From Stercorarius parasiticus (lineage: Eukaryota > Chordata > Aves > Charadriiformes > Stercorariidae), in the NCBI GenBank assembly GCA_013396915.1, contig VWZL01005003.1, positions 237,475 to 301,474 of the forward strand: DNA of 64,000 bases, read 5' to 3'. Position numbers and translations under genes: made by a program. Below, piece after piece: positions 25,361 through 37,699 of the stretch. A model generated the notes under the pieces. It was not told the origin of the DNA. It ran no database searches and saw nothing but the letters and a program-made list of their open reading frames with translations. Position 1 is the stretch's first letter. Every line of letters begins with the position of its first letter.

Positions 25361-25445
25361 TGGGAACAGAGATGCTAGGAATGAAATAATTACAGCAGTT
25401 GGAGGCTTTATGAAAAATCCCTACATCATGAGACTTGCATTAAAG
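25361..25445 (+). other. Candidate exon C (weak)
   Basis: The acceptor TTTATTTTTTTTAG is strong, and the donor AAAG/GTGAAA is fair. The 85-bp segment supplies one base to a split codon and then 28 open codons: GNRDARNEIITAV, then GGFMKNPYIMRLALK. The phases fit candidate B upstream and candidate D downstream. No homology is recognised, so a gene is only a hypothesis. Confidence 0.2.
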
Positions 25446-26060
25446 GTGAAAAAAATCACGTCAATTAAAATCACTGAAATTTACATAGCCTCTGTTCCCA
25501 TCCACTGGCAACATCTTGCAGTGTCTTGTGTTAAGTTGAAGAAATGTCTGTTGTCCTATTTTTTTTTTCCCTGTAAGTATTTGCAAACCTGAATGGATCA
25601 TTTTGTAATCTTCTCATGGATAAACTGATTAAATCAAAGATCTCTGATTTCTAGAGTTGTCACTTGACTGATGTTAAGCAATATCTGCATTCAGAATCAC
25701 CACAAAGCTCTTGGGTGTGTGCAATTGCCCCAGTGGTCCCAGGAAGCACAAGAACTAATGCGATCACACCCGAACTGCACGGGCACAGCGAGTCTAACAC
25801 GTCCTGGCTGCCCTCACCTGGCTCGCGTCACTTGGACAGGGCTAGTGACTTGGCAACACCCTGTTCAGGTAGATTTTAGAGAAACTCTTCACATGTTCTG
25901 GCAAGATGAAGTATAGTCCGATAAGTATCCCATTTTGTGATTCAGCTGTTATGGTGTTAACGACAAGCAGCCTAACTTGTGTCTTTCTGAGTGAGCCATC
26001 ACTAACTGTAAAGCAAGTACACTTTTAATGCAATTCGGCACAGTACATTCAGTAGTTTCA

Positions 26061-26120
26061 TCGGTCTTTCATGTAACGCATCAGTCTTTCATGTAATTAC
26101 CAGTCTTTCATGTCATCCAT
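26061..26120. repeat. Three-copy ~20-bp tandem repeat
   Basis: Units TCGGTCTTTCATGTAACGCA, TCAGTCTTTCATGTAATTAC and CAGTCTTTCATGTCATCCAT follow directly on one another. The core GTCTTTCATGT is identical in all three. It is a minisatellite-like local array with no known function. Confidence 0.85.
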
Positions 26121-26247
26121 TCGGTTCAGTTGAGCTAATCATACCAGGTGTCTCTCCTAACATGCTGGTTTTAATTTTTCTTCTTATTGCATAGGATTCT
26201 AGTATCAGTGTAAAAGCACTCCTTCAGTGTGAGATAAAATTTTGCTG

Positions 26248-26390
26248 CGCTTCACAATTCTGTTGCAACGGTGGGTAAATCATGTAATCATTTTGTGCCT
26301 CAGGTCTTCATCTGTAAGATGGTAATATTTTGGCTGCTATGGGAGGGCGTATTGTGAGGATAAGCCCATAAGTACTTGGAATGTAATGGC
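26248..26390 (+). mobile_element. MIR SINE remnant
   Basis: The stretch GGTGGGTAAATCATGTAATC and the following TTTTGTGCCTCAG align without gaps to the MIR core (typically TTGGGCAAGTCACTTAACCT, then CTCTGTGCCTCAG). The order continues with a counterpart of 'tcatctgtaaaatgg', then 'ttgtgaggattaaatg', the usual downstream parts of MIR. MIR is a tRNA-derived SINE that was active before the major amniote lineages separated, so this copy is very old. It lacks the 5' tRNA-like head with its promoter boxes. It produces no product. Confidence 0.75.
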
Positions 26391-28420
26391 ATATTGCAAT
26401 TAGATATGTTAGCAAAGATCTTACTAATAAAAAGTGGAGAATCCTTGCTGGAGATACAAGAGTTCTGAGGCCTGAATTTAGATTTTAACAGGACAACACA
26501 AAACAGCTTTGAATAATGCACAGCTTTGTTGAAAGTTTCAATGAATTTAAGGTTTCCTTACAAATTTTTTTCATTAATTTAATCAACGGGTCAAACCACA
26601 AGATGGAGTTTGTGCAGTTTGTCAGTGACACTTGTGCCTTGGTTGGATGCCAGTGTTGTCAAATTCATTTAATGCTGTGTTATAAGAAGGATATTAACAT
26701 TCACACTCCCAGTTCCAGGTTAGCAATGGCAGACATTAAGAGAAATTGCAGTAAAATATACTGTGAGAGGAAAAATGAAATAAAAAGTTCTGGTTCAGGA
26801 GTTAGCCAGGATGAAATGCACCACGTTTGCTGGAAAATGATATATGAGGTGGAGCTGAAATGTCCCAAATTTATTTTATTACTCCTTGGAACTCTCTTTG
26901 TTTGAAGTTCCTAATTTGTGCATAAATGTTTTGTTTCAGAGAGAAAGTGAGAAGTGGGGAAATGATGTGACAGGTTTAATTATATTTAAGAGAATACAGA
27001 GGAGATCAAAGCCAAAGAGATAAAAGCTGCAACTACTGTACGGGCTGAAAATTTCTTCTGAATCGTAAACACCCGTAAGCATAGTGCTTCACAGGCAGCC
27101 GCCCTGAATTCAGGACAGAGTCACAGCTGAAATGGAAATCTTCTATTACAGTGTTTTATGACCTGCATTGGCTGCTGTTGGCGAGCCCTGTACTTATGCA
27201 GGCACCAAAATGTCTGGGAGCATTCATGAGAAAACAGTAAACCAAACGGTGCCGCCCAGGTCAGCGGCTCTAAAATAACCCCCCCTCACGGGCTGTGAAC
27301 TGTTTGCCGAGATGGCAGTTGATTGTGGGCCAAGAAAAATCTATCTTGTATCAACAGATGTAATCAGAACCCCTATGGTGGTAATGACTCTGTCACAGTT
27401 TTCATTAGTTGGGAATGCTTTAGCTTTGGGAGGAATGGGTTTCCCCAACACCACCTTTTATTGGTGCTATATGATCTGTTACCAAACCAAAGTAATCAAA
27501 CAACTGCTGCATCTCCTTTCTGAAAGCCAATTCTTGATAAAGGGAGTGTAAGCCAAAGCAAGACGCTGCTGATATTTTAAGTGAAGGTCCATCTCCACAG
27601 GTTTGGCTTCTGTTGGTTTGCCCTAAATCCACTAATCCTATGCTCTGCTTTCCTCAAAGCACTGCTGCTGTATTCGCCCTCTTCAGAGGCAAAAAACCCA
27701 GAAGGTCCACACTGCTCCCTGGGAAGCTGCTCATCCCTCTGTCCCCCCAACCTCTGCACCCCGATCCTCTAGACCAAGTGCTCCTCCACCTCAAGTTTCT
27801 AATGGAAACTTCTTGTCTTCTTGAAGTGCATTGTAAAATGTCCATTGCCTCTGCTACCAAGGCCTATGGTAAGAAGAAAAAAGGCGTTAGGTTGCCTGGG
27901 GCTTGGGGGCATTTGGTTGAATAGAAGGAGCAAGTATTTTTCTTGGGGGCTAGGAGTCAGGTACTCGGTGTGATCCTTTTGCTTTCTCAGGGGGTGGCTG
28001 CATGTTGTTGGTGCATGTGAGTGAGTAAAGCTGCTGTGAGAAACAAGGTAATATTCAATGCTGCTGAAGGACTCTTGGCTGTAACTCACCTCTGAGCTCC
28101 CCTCCAGGCTCTTTCTTTTCTCCTCTGCCATTTGTCAGACACGGGGTAGTTCAGGTGACTTAACCATTTCTCTGCACATCTGAAAGGCCCAATCAAGAGG
28201 ATGAAAAAGAAATGTTCGTAATTCTCTTAGTTCAGTCCCAAAACTTGTAGAAGTCTTCACGCTAGTTAGCAGGGGTGCATGTTTTGCTTGTTTTTCCTGC
28301 TGATGTTTATACATACGTATATTGTAAATACATATACCGGGTAAGTGCTATCACATGCACACCATTCATGCCGTCACTTGGAATCTGTACACCAAGACTG
28401 AATGTCTTTTTTTCACACAG

Positions 28421-28494
28421 CAGGTTATACTCAACAGGAGTAGTAGTATTGCTGCAGAAGCTATTCTTCATAGCTTACTGGACACTGGGGGCTT
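28421..28494 (+). other. Candidate exon D (weak)
   Basis: The acceptor is CTTTTTTTCACACAG and the donor is a perfect GTAAGT at 28495. The 74-bp segment is open at phase 0: QVILNRSSSIAA, then EAILHSLLDTGG, ending two bases into a codon. The entry phase agrees with the end of candidate C, 3 kb upstream. No family is recognised. The perfect donor is the strongest single splice signal of the set. Confidence 0.2.
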
Positions 28495-29528
28495 GTAAGT
28501 AGCCATTTTAAAAGTCCTGGATGCTTCTGGGAATTATTTGCATGTATGGGCAGTGAGAAGAGGGTGTCAGAGCCGCACAGAGTGCACCGGTGCGCGTAGG
28601 TACAGCAGCTCACATAAGCTGTCATGTCAAGGCTACTGCACGTAGGCTTATTGATCTGTTATTACAGATTAGACCAGCTCATCTGAAGCATAATGAAACT
28701 GCGTTACATTGGAGGATAAGATTACAAACACGTTCATAGTGGTGCCAGTGGAGTCTGCGTCAGAATCAACCCTCACCCCCTCAGGTAGCAATAAACCAAG
28801 TTCATTGCAAACTGGCCAGGGAAAACCCTGGGCAGAGTAGATGACCATAGATATTCTGATCTTGCGCTCTTTTCACACAGGAGAGCATGATTTAAAGTGT
28901 ATAAATTTGGGTCAAGGTTTGCCCAATTCTCCTGAAAATTCGGTGCTCATACAGAACGTTCTACGCTGCTTCTCAAAGGCATTTTTTTGCTATTCGTGTT
29001 TATGCCCGGGGGAACTGTCTAATCATTTGAGCATAGATAACTGGGCAGGGAAAAAAGGGATCAATCTCTGTGATATTTTTAGTGGTACTTATTTACTGCA
29101 GTCATCCTAGAGATAGGCTGTTATATGGCGTATCAATACTGCTGGTTGTGAAGGTGTGTGAAAATGAAAGCTCTAGGAGTTTTATGAAGTAGAACTGATA
29201 GGGATCACTTCCAATATCAGACAAGAGCATTTTTTACATGTGATATTGGAAAACATTGAACAGAACTTCAGAAGCCTGTGGTACTTTTAATGTAGCTTTT
29301 CCAGACACTATTAGATAAAAAGCTGTGTGCGTGCACTTTGACTGGCAAAATATATACTGCAACCGTATCGTAGATAAAAAGTGTGTGTGAACAAATGCAA
29401 TATATCAAACCGCTTTGTTTCCACAAGGAGACTGTCCACATTTTTATAAGAGGATTTTTTTTTTTTTGATTACTTGTACGTTATCAACTGAAAAAAGCAG
29501 ATAGACTTTTAAACAGCTTAGGGCAGTC

Positions 29529-29592
29529 TTCATACACACAGATTCATACACACAGAATATACTTCCCTATGTACACCTAGTTCATACACACT
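29529..29592. repeat. Tandem 14-bp duplication plus a third copy
   Basis: TTCATACACACAGA is present twice head to tail (29529-29542, 29543-29556), and a partial third copy, TTCATACACACT, lies at 29581-29592. The identity of the first two copies suggests a recent duplication. Confidence 0.85.
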
Positions 29593-30793
29593 GGATAACT
29601 TCTGCAGCTCCAACTTTACATAGCAATGTTACTAAAGCCGTTAGACACGGCTTACAACTTCAAAACAACATTTTAGCATCTCTGAAGCCCACACAATTTT
29701 TCTTAAAGCTGTGTGAAAAAACACATTTTCACAATCCCTTTGGGCTTAACCTTCTGTAATCAATACAAGCTTTTTCCCTGCCTCTCCACTCACTGACAGC
29801 ATCAAGAAGGCTAAGGCTTTGGCTTTGTGTCAAATTTAGGAAAGACTTATCCTTTTTTTCAGAAGGTGTCAGAGGAGGTAAAATGATATTTCCAAGTTCT
29901 CTCCAATGCCAAAAATTCCCTTTCTCAAGTACCTTACTGGCCACAGGCTGGGAGATAAGAGAAAGCCTGGAGTGTGGGGCTTCAGAGCAAGTGCCAGCAG
30001 AAGGCTCCATGGGACTGCCTGGGCTCAGCATTTGTTGTTCCCAAGTCCACCAGGGCATATAGTCCAGTATTAAATCTAAAGCCCTTAAACCTCCTTAAGA
30101 CTGCCCAGCTGTTTTGCAGGCACAGTCTCAAAGACTTAAAAGTCATGGTGTACAATGGGGATTTTATAGCAAAGACGAGATCCAAGCCAGGCCTCGGTGG
30201 CTTGAATGCATGGATATGCTACAGGAGATTTCTAAGCAGAAACACATGCTGTAGAAAATTCTCCCGAATACAAGTAGATAGGAATTAAATCTGTGCATTG
30301 TTGTAAACTTTTTCACCTCTATTATAAGAGAACCATTAATCATATTTCCTAAAAACAAAGAAAGAACATAAATTTATTATTTTGTCATAAAGGCAAGAAC
30401 TTCTGAAAAAAGGCATCACTGCCACACGCCATCTACTGACAGTGGAAACAATTATAGTAAACCTTTTTCCTCCACTGTATCCTTACAATCTAGATAATGG
30501 GGCCCTGCTCCTGAATGTTTAAAATCCACACTCCAAAAGAGCTGAACAAAGGCATGCATTGCAAATACTTTTTTTTCCTAAAAAAATGGTGTAAAAAATG
30601 ATATTATATATTTATGACTTTAGTTCAATGGCATTTTTAACAAAGAAATTGTTTCAACAAAAACTTTCCAGCCACTGCAAAGGAATAGGTGAATGCTTAA
30701 AGAAAAGAAAGGGCAAGTCTTCCAATTAACTGGTGGAATTACACCTAAAGCAAGAAAACCTTTGTTTAAATAGATGCTGTCACAGCAAAAGAT

Positions 30794-30811
30794 CATTAAC
30801 CACGGTTAATG
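30794..30811. repeat. Short perfect inverted repeat
   Basis: CATTAACC and GGTTAATG flank a two-base AC. The 8-bp arms are perfect. The half-site GTTAAT resembles an HNF1 half-site, but the arms are arranged in the opposite order to the usual HNF1 palindrome, so no factor is assigned. Confidence 0.6.
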
Positions 30812-31426
30812 GTACCACAGTGCCTTTTTTTTTTGTAAAGTTTTCTGTTAGGTTATAGCGGTCATCACCTATGTGGTTGCGTATACAACTGTATCTTCCA
30901 ATTTTGTGCCAGAGGCAATAATGTCTGCTCAGGCCAGAACTGGTGCTAGTGAAGGGGATGGTGCATGTGTGTGAAAATGCAATGCCAGCTTTAGGACTAA
31001 ATCAAAAACCCTACAGTTTTTCTGTATGAAAAAACCATGATAGATGCATGGTTTTCACAAAAGAATTAAATTGCTAATACAACGGATCATCATCTTTATG
31101 CAGACTGGGAGGTGCAGGTAACTTTTCATCCATCTTTACAGCATTCTGTTTCAGTTGTAGCAATGTTTTGCATTCTTGGCTAGACAGTGTAACGTAATAT
31201 CATGCAGAAACATCACCAATTTTATTATTATTAATAATAGTTAATTCATTTATAGTATGGATGAACTAACTCATACACTTCAAACAGTATATGGCTACTT
31301 ACCGCAATGGGACAACTTCACCATGTCTTTAACTGTGCTATGCAGGGATACCCATCTCATAGACAAAAGTAGAATTCCCTGGTGGTTAATGAGGGTGTAA
31401 GCATTGATGTAGTCCTCTTCTAAGAA

Positions 31427-32525
31427 AATCACAGAATCATAGAATGGTTTAGGCTGGAAGGGACCTTAAAGATCATCTAGCTCGAAACCCCCTGCCATGG
31501 GCAGGGACACCTCCCACTAGACCAGGCTGCTCAAAGCCTCATCCAGCCTGGTCTTGAACACTTCCAGGGATGGGGCATCAATAACTTCCCTGGGAAACCT
31601 GTTCCAGTGCCTCACCACCCTCACAGTAAAGAATTTCTTCCTGATATCTAATCTAAATCTCCCCTCTTTCAGTTTAAAACCATCACCCCTTTTCCTCACT
31701 ACACTCCCTGATAAAGAATCCCTCCCCATCTTTCCTGTAGGCCCCCTTCAGGTACTGGAAGATGGATATAAGGTCTCCCTGGAGCCTTCTCTTCTCCAGG
31801 CTGAACAGCTGCAACTCTCTCAGCCCTTCTTCGTAGGAGAAGTGCTCCAGCTCTCTGATCATCTCCGTGGCTCTCCTCTGGACGTGTTCCAACAGGTCCA
31901 TGTCCTTCTTATGTTGGGGGTCTCAAAGCTGGACACGGTACTCTAGGTGGGGTCTCACCAGAGTGGAGTAGAGGGGCAGAATCACCTCCCTCGACGTGCT
32001 GGCCATGCTTCTTGTGATGCAGCCCAGCATACAGTTGGCTTTCTGGGCTGCAAGCACACATTGCCAGCTCATGTTGAGCTTCTCATCAACCAGCATCCCC
32101 AAGTCCTTCTCCTCAGGGCTGCTCTCAATCCATTCTCCACCCAGCCAGCATTTGTGCTTGGGATTGCCATGACCCATGTGCAGGACCTTGCACTTGGCCT
32201 TGTTGAACTTTACGAGGTTCATGTGGCCCCACCTCTCAAGTGTGTTCAGGTCCCTCTGGCTGGCATCCCTTCCCTCCAGCGTGTCAACTGCACCACACGG
32301 CTTGATGCTGTCAGCAAACTTGCTGAGCGTGCACTCAAGCCCAATATCCATGTTGCCAACAAAGATATTGAACAGCACTGGTCGCAATACCAACCCCTGA
32401 GGAACGCCACTCATCGCTGGTCTCCACTTGGACATTGAGCCATTGACCACAACTCTTTGAGTGTGGCCATCCAGCCAATTCCTTATCCACAGCATGGTAT
32501 GCCCCAACACAGCATCACAGATCAC
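31427..32525 (-). pseudogene. CR1 LINE, 5'-truncated, with decayed reverse transcriptase ORF
   Basis: A CR1 retrotransposon lies on the minus strand, with its 3' terminal repeats at 31427-31446 and its 5' break near 32525. From 5' to 3' it keeps the C-terminal half of the reverse transcriptase and the tail of ORF2. Landmarks are [35 protein letters not shown], the catalytic-loop region [49 protein letters not shown] and [16 protein letters not shown]. The endonuclease and N-terminal reverse transcriptase are absent. The copy is dead. The metal-binding FADD motif is FADS (32307-32318), and a TGG-to-TGA nonsense change sits at 31923-31925 in the same frame as the downstream part. A one-base deletion near 31690-31710 then shifts the frame before the final segment, GFKLKEGRFRLDIRKKFF. 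It is the best preserved CR1 in the window, about 1.1 kb against 4.5 kb for a full element. An overlapping plus-strand frame is its shadow. Confidence 0.95.
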
Positions 32526-35500
32526 GTACCTTAAGTTTTGTTATTGGGACTAATCGACTTCTGGTTCTGGTGGTGTACAAGCAGTGAGGCAAGGATACTG
32601 GTTTATGTTGATACCTGTGCTGCCTGCTCTACTTAATCCTGGACTATGAAATTTTGAGGTAGTAACTTCTAGAGCCACACACAGGTTCCCCCAGGGATAA
32701 CACCCATGTGCTAATAAACAGTGTAAATAATAAATATGTTAATTTGTGACTTTCTAGTAATGAAATTAATGCCACTGTAACAAAGAAAAAGACAAAACCA
32801 GCACGCAGTGCAAAGCAAGAAGGTCTTTCCTAGCTTTCCCAGGAGAATAAGCTTTATCCTGCATGCTCTGCTGGATCTTTAAGAAACTACGCAAAGCACT
32901 ACTGGTAAATCCTGACAAGCTTATATAGGCTTTCAGAAGGTCTCTTTCTCTGATAAGGAAGCCAATAGTTATCACAGTCCCGATATGAGTATAACACAGA
33001 AGAAAAAGAGTCTTCACTGTACCTAAAGTCCTTCAGAAAAAAAACCTCTTCAGAATTCACTGAAAAATGAAGTCTGGGAGCAAGCACATTATTTGCAGCT
33101 TTTTCAGCGTCATTGGGGCCTCCTGAGTAGATGCTTAGAGCATCTGAGCAGCTTTAGGAATATGTATTACTTAAGACAGAGGGCAGCCACCGCAGACTAC
33201 TGAATAATATTGATTCTGTTTTACAATACCCTTTTTTTTTTATCATGTGAGCCAGTTCTCTGGCCATACATTTAGAACTGCTGTTGGACTAGGAATGCCA
33301 CATTAATGAGTACAAAGGGATTCACTTCTACTGTAAGAGAAGACTTTACTGGTATAGCCATTTCCAGTGTTTTCCAGTCTCTGTTACAGAGAGGTGTGAG
33401 GTGGATAATGACCGTGAGGACAGTATGTGTTCTGGGCATTGCAACACTGTGCTGCATCCTGAGTGCACTGCAGGTAAGTTGAACATCTACCTTATGGCAC
33501 TAGCAAATTATGTGAGTCTCCATGATCAGGGTGTCATGGTTTTAATGAAATCCTAAATCTTCTCTGTACGATCGCGGGAAAGCATTGCTGTTACAAACAC
33601 ACAGAACAGATTCACAGATTATTTGTGAGTACCAGAATTTTCTTTTTTCTTTAGAAAGCCAGTCTTTGGCAGTCCTAACATTCTCCATGGTTTAATTTTT
33701 AAGGCAAATCTTTCTATAGTTCTCCTGCTGTAGCTGTAACAATTCAAAGTAGTGATTAAACAGCCATCTCCCGCTGGTTAAGACTCCTCTGTGATAAGTT
33801 CTGGGGCTGAATGCCATTCTGTTTTTAAATGTTGGGCAATTACATGGCACTAAGTTAAATCTGAGAAATGCAATAATGTGAAAACGAAAAAAAAAATAGT
33901 TTTCTAATTGAAATGGAACATGTAAAGCAAAAGGGTATTTTTGCACTCTCAGCAGCAAACAATTGATGGTATTTAATATGAGAGAAAAAGACGTGGAATT
34001 TGAAGTGGATTATAAGAATCTACACTTGTGTGTTTGTGGTGGACACAGAAAGACACATTTGTGATATTATTCATAGTTCCAAATGTTTCCTTGAAAAATG
34101 TTTTATTTCTTTAGTTATATTTAAAGCAATAATGTTGAAAGACTGAATCACTACTTGCACAAAAATTTCTGCAGGAATAGTTGCAATCGTTGATACACCC
34201 AGTTATCTCATTAGCAGTCAGATAACAGTTCCAGATGAAGAGGAGGCACCGGAGATGGATATTCCTTTTCCTATGTACACGGGGCACAGAATGAAAATAA
34301 AAAGGAGCTGCAGTTGGAACGAAAATTATTACATATAAGAACGTGTCACAAAGCAATCCTTAAAAGTGCTGAAAATTCAGGAAAATTCTAGATACACGTG
34401 ACCTAGAAGTATCAGACATGTTATAAATGTATGTAAGTTTTGGATAATAAGAAGGCAGATGAGTATCAAGTCAGCACTAACAAAGAGGTAAAACACATTC
34501 AGGAGGCCTTTTGCTTCTAGTGCTGCTGATGCGGCATCTTGGCAGGTCAGCACTGACAAGAAGAACTGGCCTTCTTATTTCATGTCCCTGCATTGTTAGA
34601 ACGGGAAAATGTATCTGCGTGCATGTGCTTGTACATAAAAATATCTATATATATATAAAAGAATTAACCCCTGGAAAAAAAATGATGATAGCATTAGAGT
34701 GTTTTACTCCCACAGTGCTACCCAAGTAATCAGCTGGTTCAGTAGCAATACTGAAATTTCTTTGAGCTCATCATTAGCCCTTCTCATTTGACATTCCCGG
34801 CAATTAACCTCATGACCTGAGACAGAGCTTCGCAGTGGGTGACACAGAGATATCACTGCCAGCCCTAAAGCTACTTCTGCCAAGGACTTTGGAAGCCGTG
34901 TGCCTGAGCCTGGATGTCGTGGTGGCCAGGGCTCAGGATCCCGGCTTTGCTGTTAACCCGCAGCATGGCCTTTCAGCCGGGCGGTTCAGCTTCCCGTGCT
35001 GCCCTTGCCTTTCCCACCTGTGTCCTCCTTGCCCATTTAGGTGGTGGGTTTGCACGTGGGCACGCTCATGTTGCCGTACCAGTGGGGACGCACACTTTAC
35101 TACACTATTATACTAACCTCCTTCCTTGTCAGGGCCTGCAGCTGGTAATGCAACACAAAGGGAGAACTTGTGACACCCTTTTCTGAGCTGTACTTCCATC
35201 TCCTGAATTATTTACATTTAGATATACACCTGTAAATATTCCAATATTTACAATACAATGCAAAAAGAGGAAAGAAGTGTGAATTGTTCACTGACACCTG
35301 AAGGTCAGTTAATCCTATCTTCTTCAGACTGGGCTGCTAATACTTTCCAGCTAGTGCTGGTGGGAGTTGGGCACTTACCTGTGCAGTTAGATGAGGAGAG
35401 GTATGTTGTGCATTAAGTCACGACTAACAAGCCTTCACTTGTTAGTTTTACAACTCAGAAGCAGGCCTTTAAGAGAACTGCAACTAAACATCTGTGAAGG

Positions 35501-37699
35501 ACAACGTGTACTTTCCTCAAGTTAAATTTGAGTATGGTGACAAGGTTTAGGGACAATAAGGAGAGGTTTCTCTGTTGTGACAACAGCAACTTGAGCACCG
35601 TCAGAGACAGCAGATGTTCATCCTCCTCTGTCCACTGATGTGCACGACAAAGCCTCATCCGGTCCTTTAAAATGCCTGCTGCAATGCTTCCAAAGAAATT
35701 ACTGTCTAGGAGAATTATTCCTAATGTTTTGCCTTCCCAACCTTCCCAAGAACCTTACTTTGGTTTATTACATTTCTATTTTATATTATTATTCAATTAA
35801 TTTTATAAAAATTCACCGGCTTAAAGGCTGGTAAATAAGAGGATTATGGATAATGGGAAAATAGTTGTTTGTGTTACGTGATTGCCATGAAGGTAAATGA
35901 ACTGAATGCACAGACTATGAAGCACCTGAAATACAGATTCTGATTTTTCAGTTTATGCCCATTAATGCCAATAGCAAGTGCAGGTTCGAAACTAGCTCGG
36001 GGGCAGCAGTGCTGATATAAACTACCCCATTTTAGTAAGAGCACAACTGATGAAAGTAATTCACAGTTACTGTGTTGTTTTGTTAGTGAGCTTTCTATCC
36101 AGCTAACAATTCTTCGTTTATTTTCTGTTTTCAATTATCTTGTTAACTTGTGGTTTCCTTTTTTTAATAGATATTCCTGTCTTCCTTAGTCAGGCTATTT
36201 GTACTTTTTTAAAGTCTCCTGCTGCTCAATGCATATATTATTCCTCATAAACCTCTTAAAACAGAGTGCCCTTTTCTGTTTGGCTTTAACAGGGCTGAGT
36301 GCCAATTGTAGTTTTTCCTCTTTTTCATAAATACCTCCCATTTTATGGAAGGTTCCTGGCAACAGAGAGAAACCCAAGCCAAAGTCCTTGGTGAATGTTG
36401 TATTCCTCAGATGCAGATTTTGCTTGCTTGGTTAACTGTGGCAAATTTGCCATTCTAAACCATCACTGTCTACCTTAAGGCCTAAACAGGTAAGATAAAA
36501 CCAAAGTAAAGTAACATAAGACGAAGAAAAAAGCTTTCCTGATCATCTGAACACTAGCAACATTTCCAGATTTTAGCACTGCTGACCAGAAGCATTTTGG
36601 TTTTGTGCAATTTTACTGCACTGCGGGGAAAATTGCCTACTTGAACCCTGTGCATTTAAACGATCCGTGATTAAACCTATCTTAAACATTCACATTGAGA
36701 TGAAGGTATTAAAGGTATGAACAGCCACAAAGATATGGCTGCTCTCATGCTTTTTATGTTATTACTGACTTTGAATTCGATTGTCTTTTAGGGCATCCGA
36801 AACCCTTAATGGGCATGTTTTTGCATATGTTCACAGCAAAATCACGTAAATGTGTAAGTAGGCCCAGATGGGTACATAATCGTCCATGACGATCCAGAAC
36901 GTCTTTCTGATACTTGAGCCCACTGTCTCTAAGCAACATAATAGAAGGCAGAGTAGTGGTTCATAACAGTAGCAAACTGCATCCTGATACCGAAAGGTAC
37001 AGGGTGCTTTCGTTAAAATAGAAACCGAACACGCACTTTTGTCCAGTACGGCCTCTGAATGTGCAATTTGTCCCTGGAGGTGAAGGAACAAAGTGCTTGT
37101 TCTTCATTTGAGGGGATTTGTTTGCTTTTTACTGATCGGTTTAAGGATAGCTAATAGTTTGCGAATGTCTGGGATCTAGGTTTTATGAGCGACAACTAAT
37201 TTTCTGGAGTGGCCTCCTAGTAAAGAGAAAAGAAAGCTAAGACACCTAACTGATGTTCAAATGATTCTTGATGCATTTATGCATGTTATGTACATTTAGT
37301 TGTGGCAGGAGAGACCTGGATTCAGTGACTCAGCAAATCGTTGAGTTCTGTATTGGAAGGGTTTTCTTTACCTTAAATTTTGTACGTTTTCATTGTTATT
37401 TCTGTATTTCAACAAGAAGTAGAAGGAGAAACATAAGGAGATACAGGCTAAGTCATTATCAATTACATCTTCAAATTAAGCTTGGCATACCTGAAAGTTT
37501 GGGGACTTTTACTGATACAGAAATATAGCTAAATCTCATCACCTAAAGCTCACAGGAAACAGCTATTCTCAGAACCTTACCAAAAGCCATATCCTCGAGA
37601 TTTGCATCTCTTTTCAAAGAAGATTTATAGGGTATTTGGAACATCTTTTAAGCTTTTGGAGTATTATCTGACATGAGGGTTGGAACGAGCTGAGAAATA
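32526..37699. other. AT-rich DNA without a recognisable gene
   Basis: No gene or dispersed repeat is recognised. 34830-35100 is a GC-richer patch with two overlapping plus-strand frames of about 90 codons, which look like chance. GGTTCGAAAC near 35982 resembles a tRNA B box but has no partner A box. Confidence 0.5.

Larger units (their letters stand above)
20801..26247. other. AT-rich DNA with weak exon-like segments, no gene proven
   Basis: Most of this stretch is unrecognised. A 212-codon plus-strand frame (20683-21321) that starts inside the LTR fragment runs out here and appears random. From 23882 on, three short segments have splice-like borders and open frames (see their own entries). 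A three-unit tandem repeat lies at 26061-26120. The stretch 23963-24023 contains a 20-nt near-match to 10926-10945 and may belong to an unidentified dispersed repeat. Confidence 0.45.
26391..31426. other. AT-rich DNA without a proven gene
   Basis: The stretch holds one further exon-like segment (28421-28494), a 14-bp direct duplication at 29529-29556 and a T13-class run near 29457-29469. Two short inverted repeats lie at 30794-30811 and 31031-31055. From 28877 a good acceptor-like tract (TCTTTTCACACAG) opens into a frame running to a TAG at 29110; I do not recognise its translation. No dispersed repeat was identified. Confidence 0.45.

Noticed and set aside
31554..32438. Plus-strand open frames of 130 and 163 codons
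   Set aside because: They are antisense shadows of the CR1 reverse transcriptase segment on the minus strand.
32653..32675. TGAGGTAGTA resembling the start of let-7
   Set aside because: Only ten bases match, and there is no complementary arm nearby to form a precursor hairpin.
35981..35995. GGTTCGAAAC resembling a tRNA or SINE B box
   Set aside because: No A box or cloverleaf-forming sequence lies at the right distance, and no SINE body follows.
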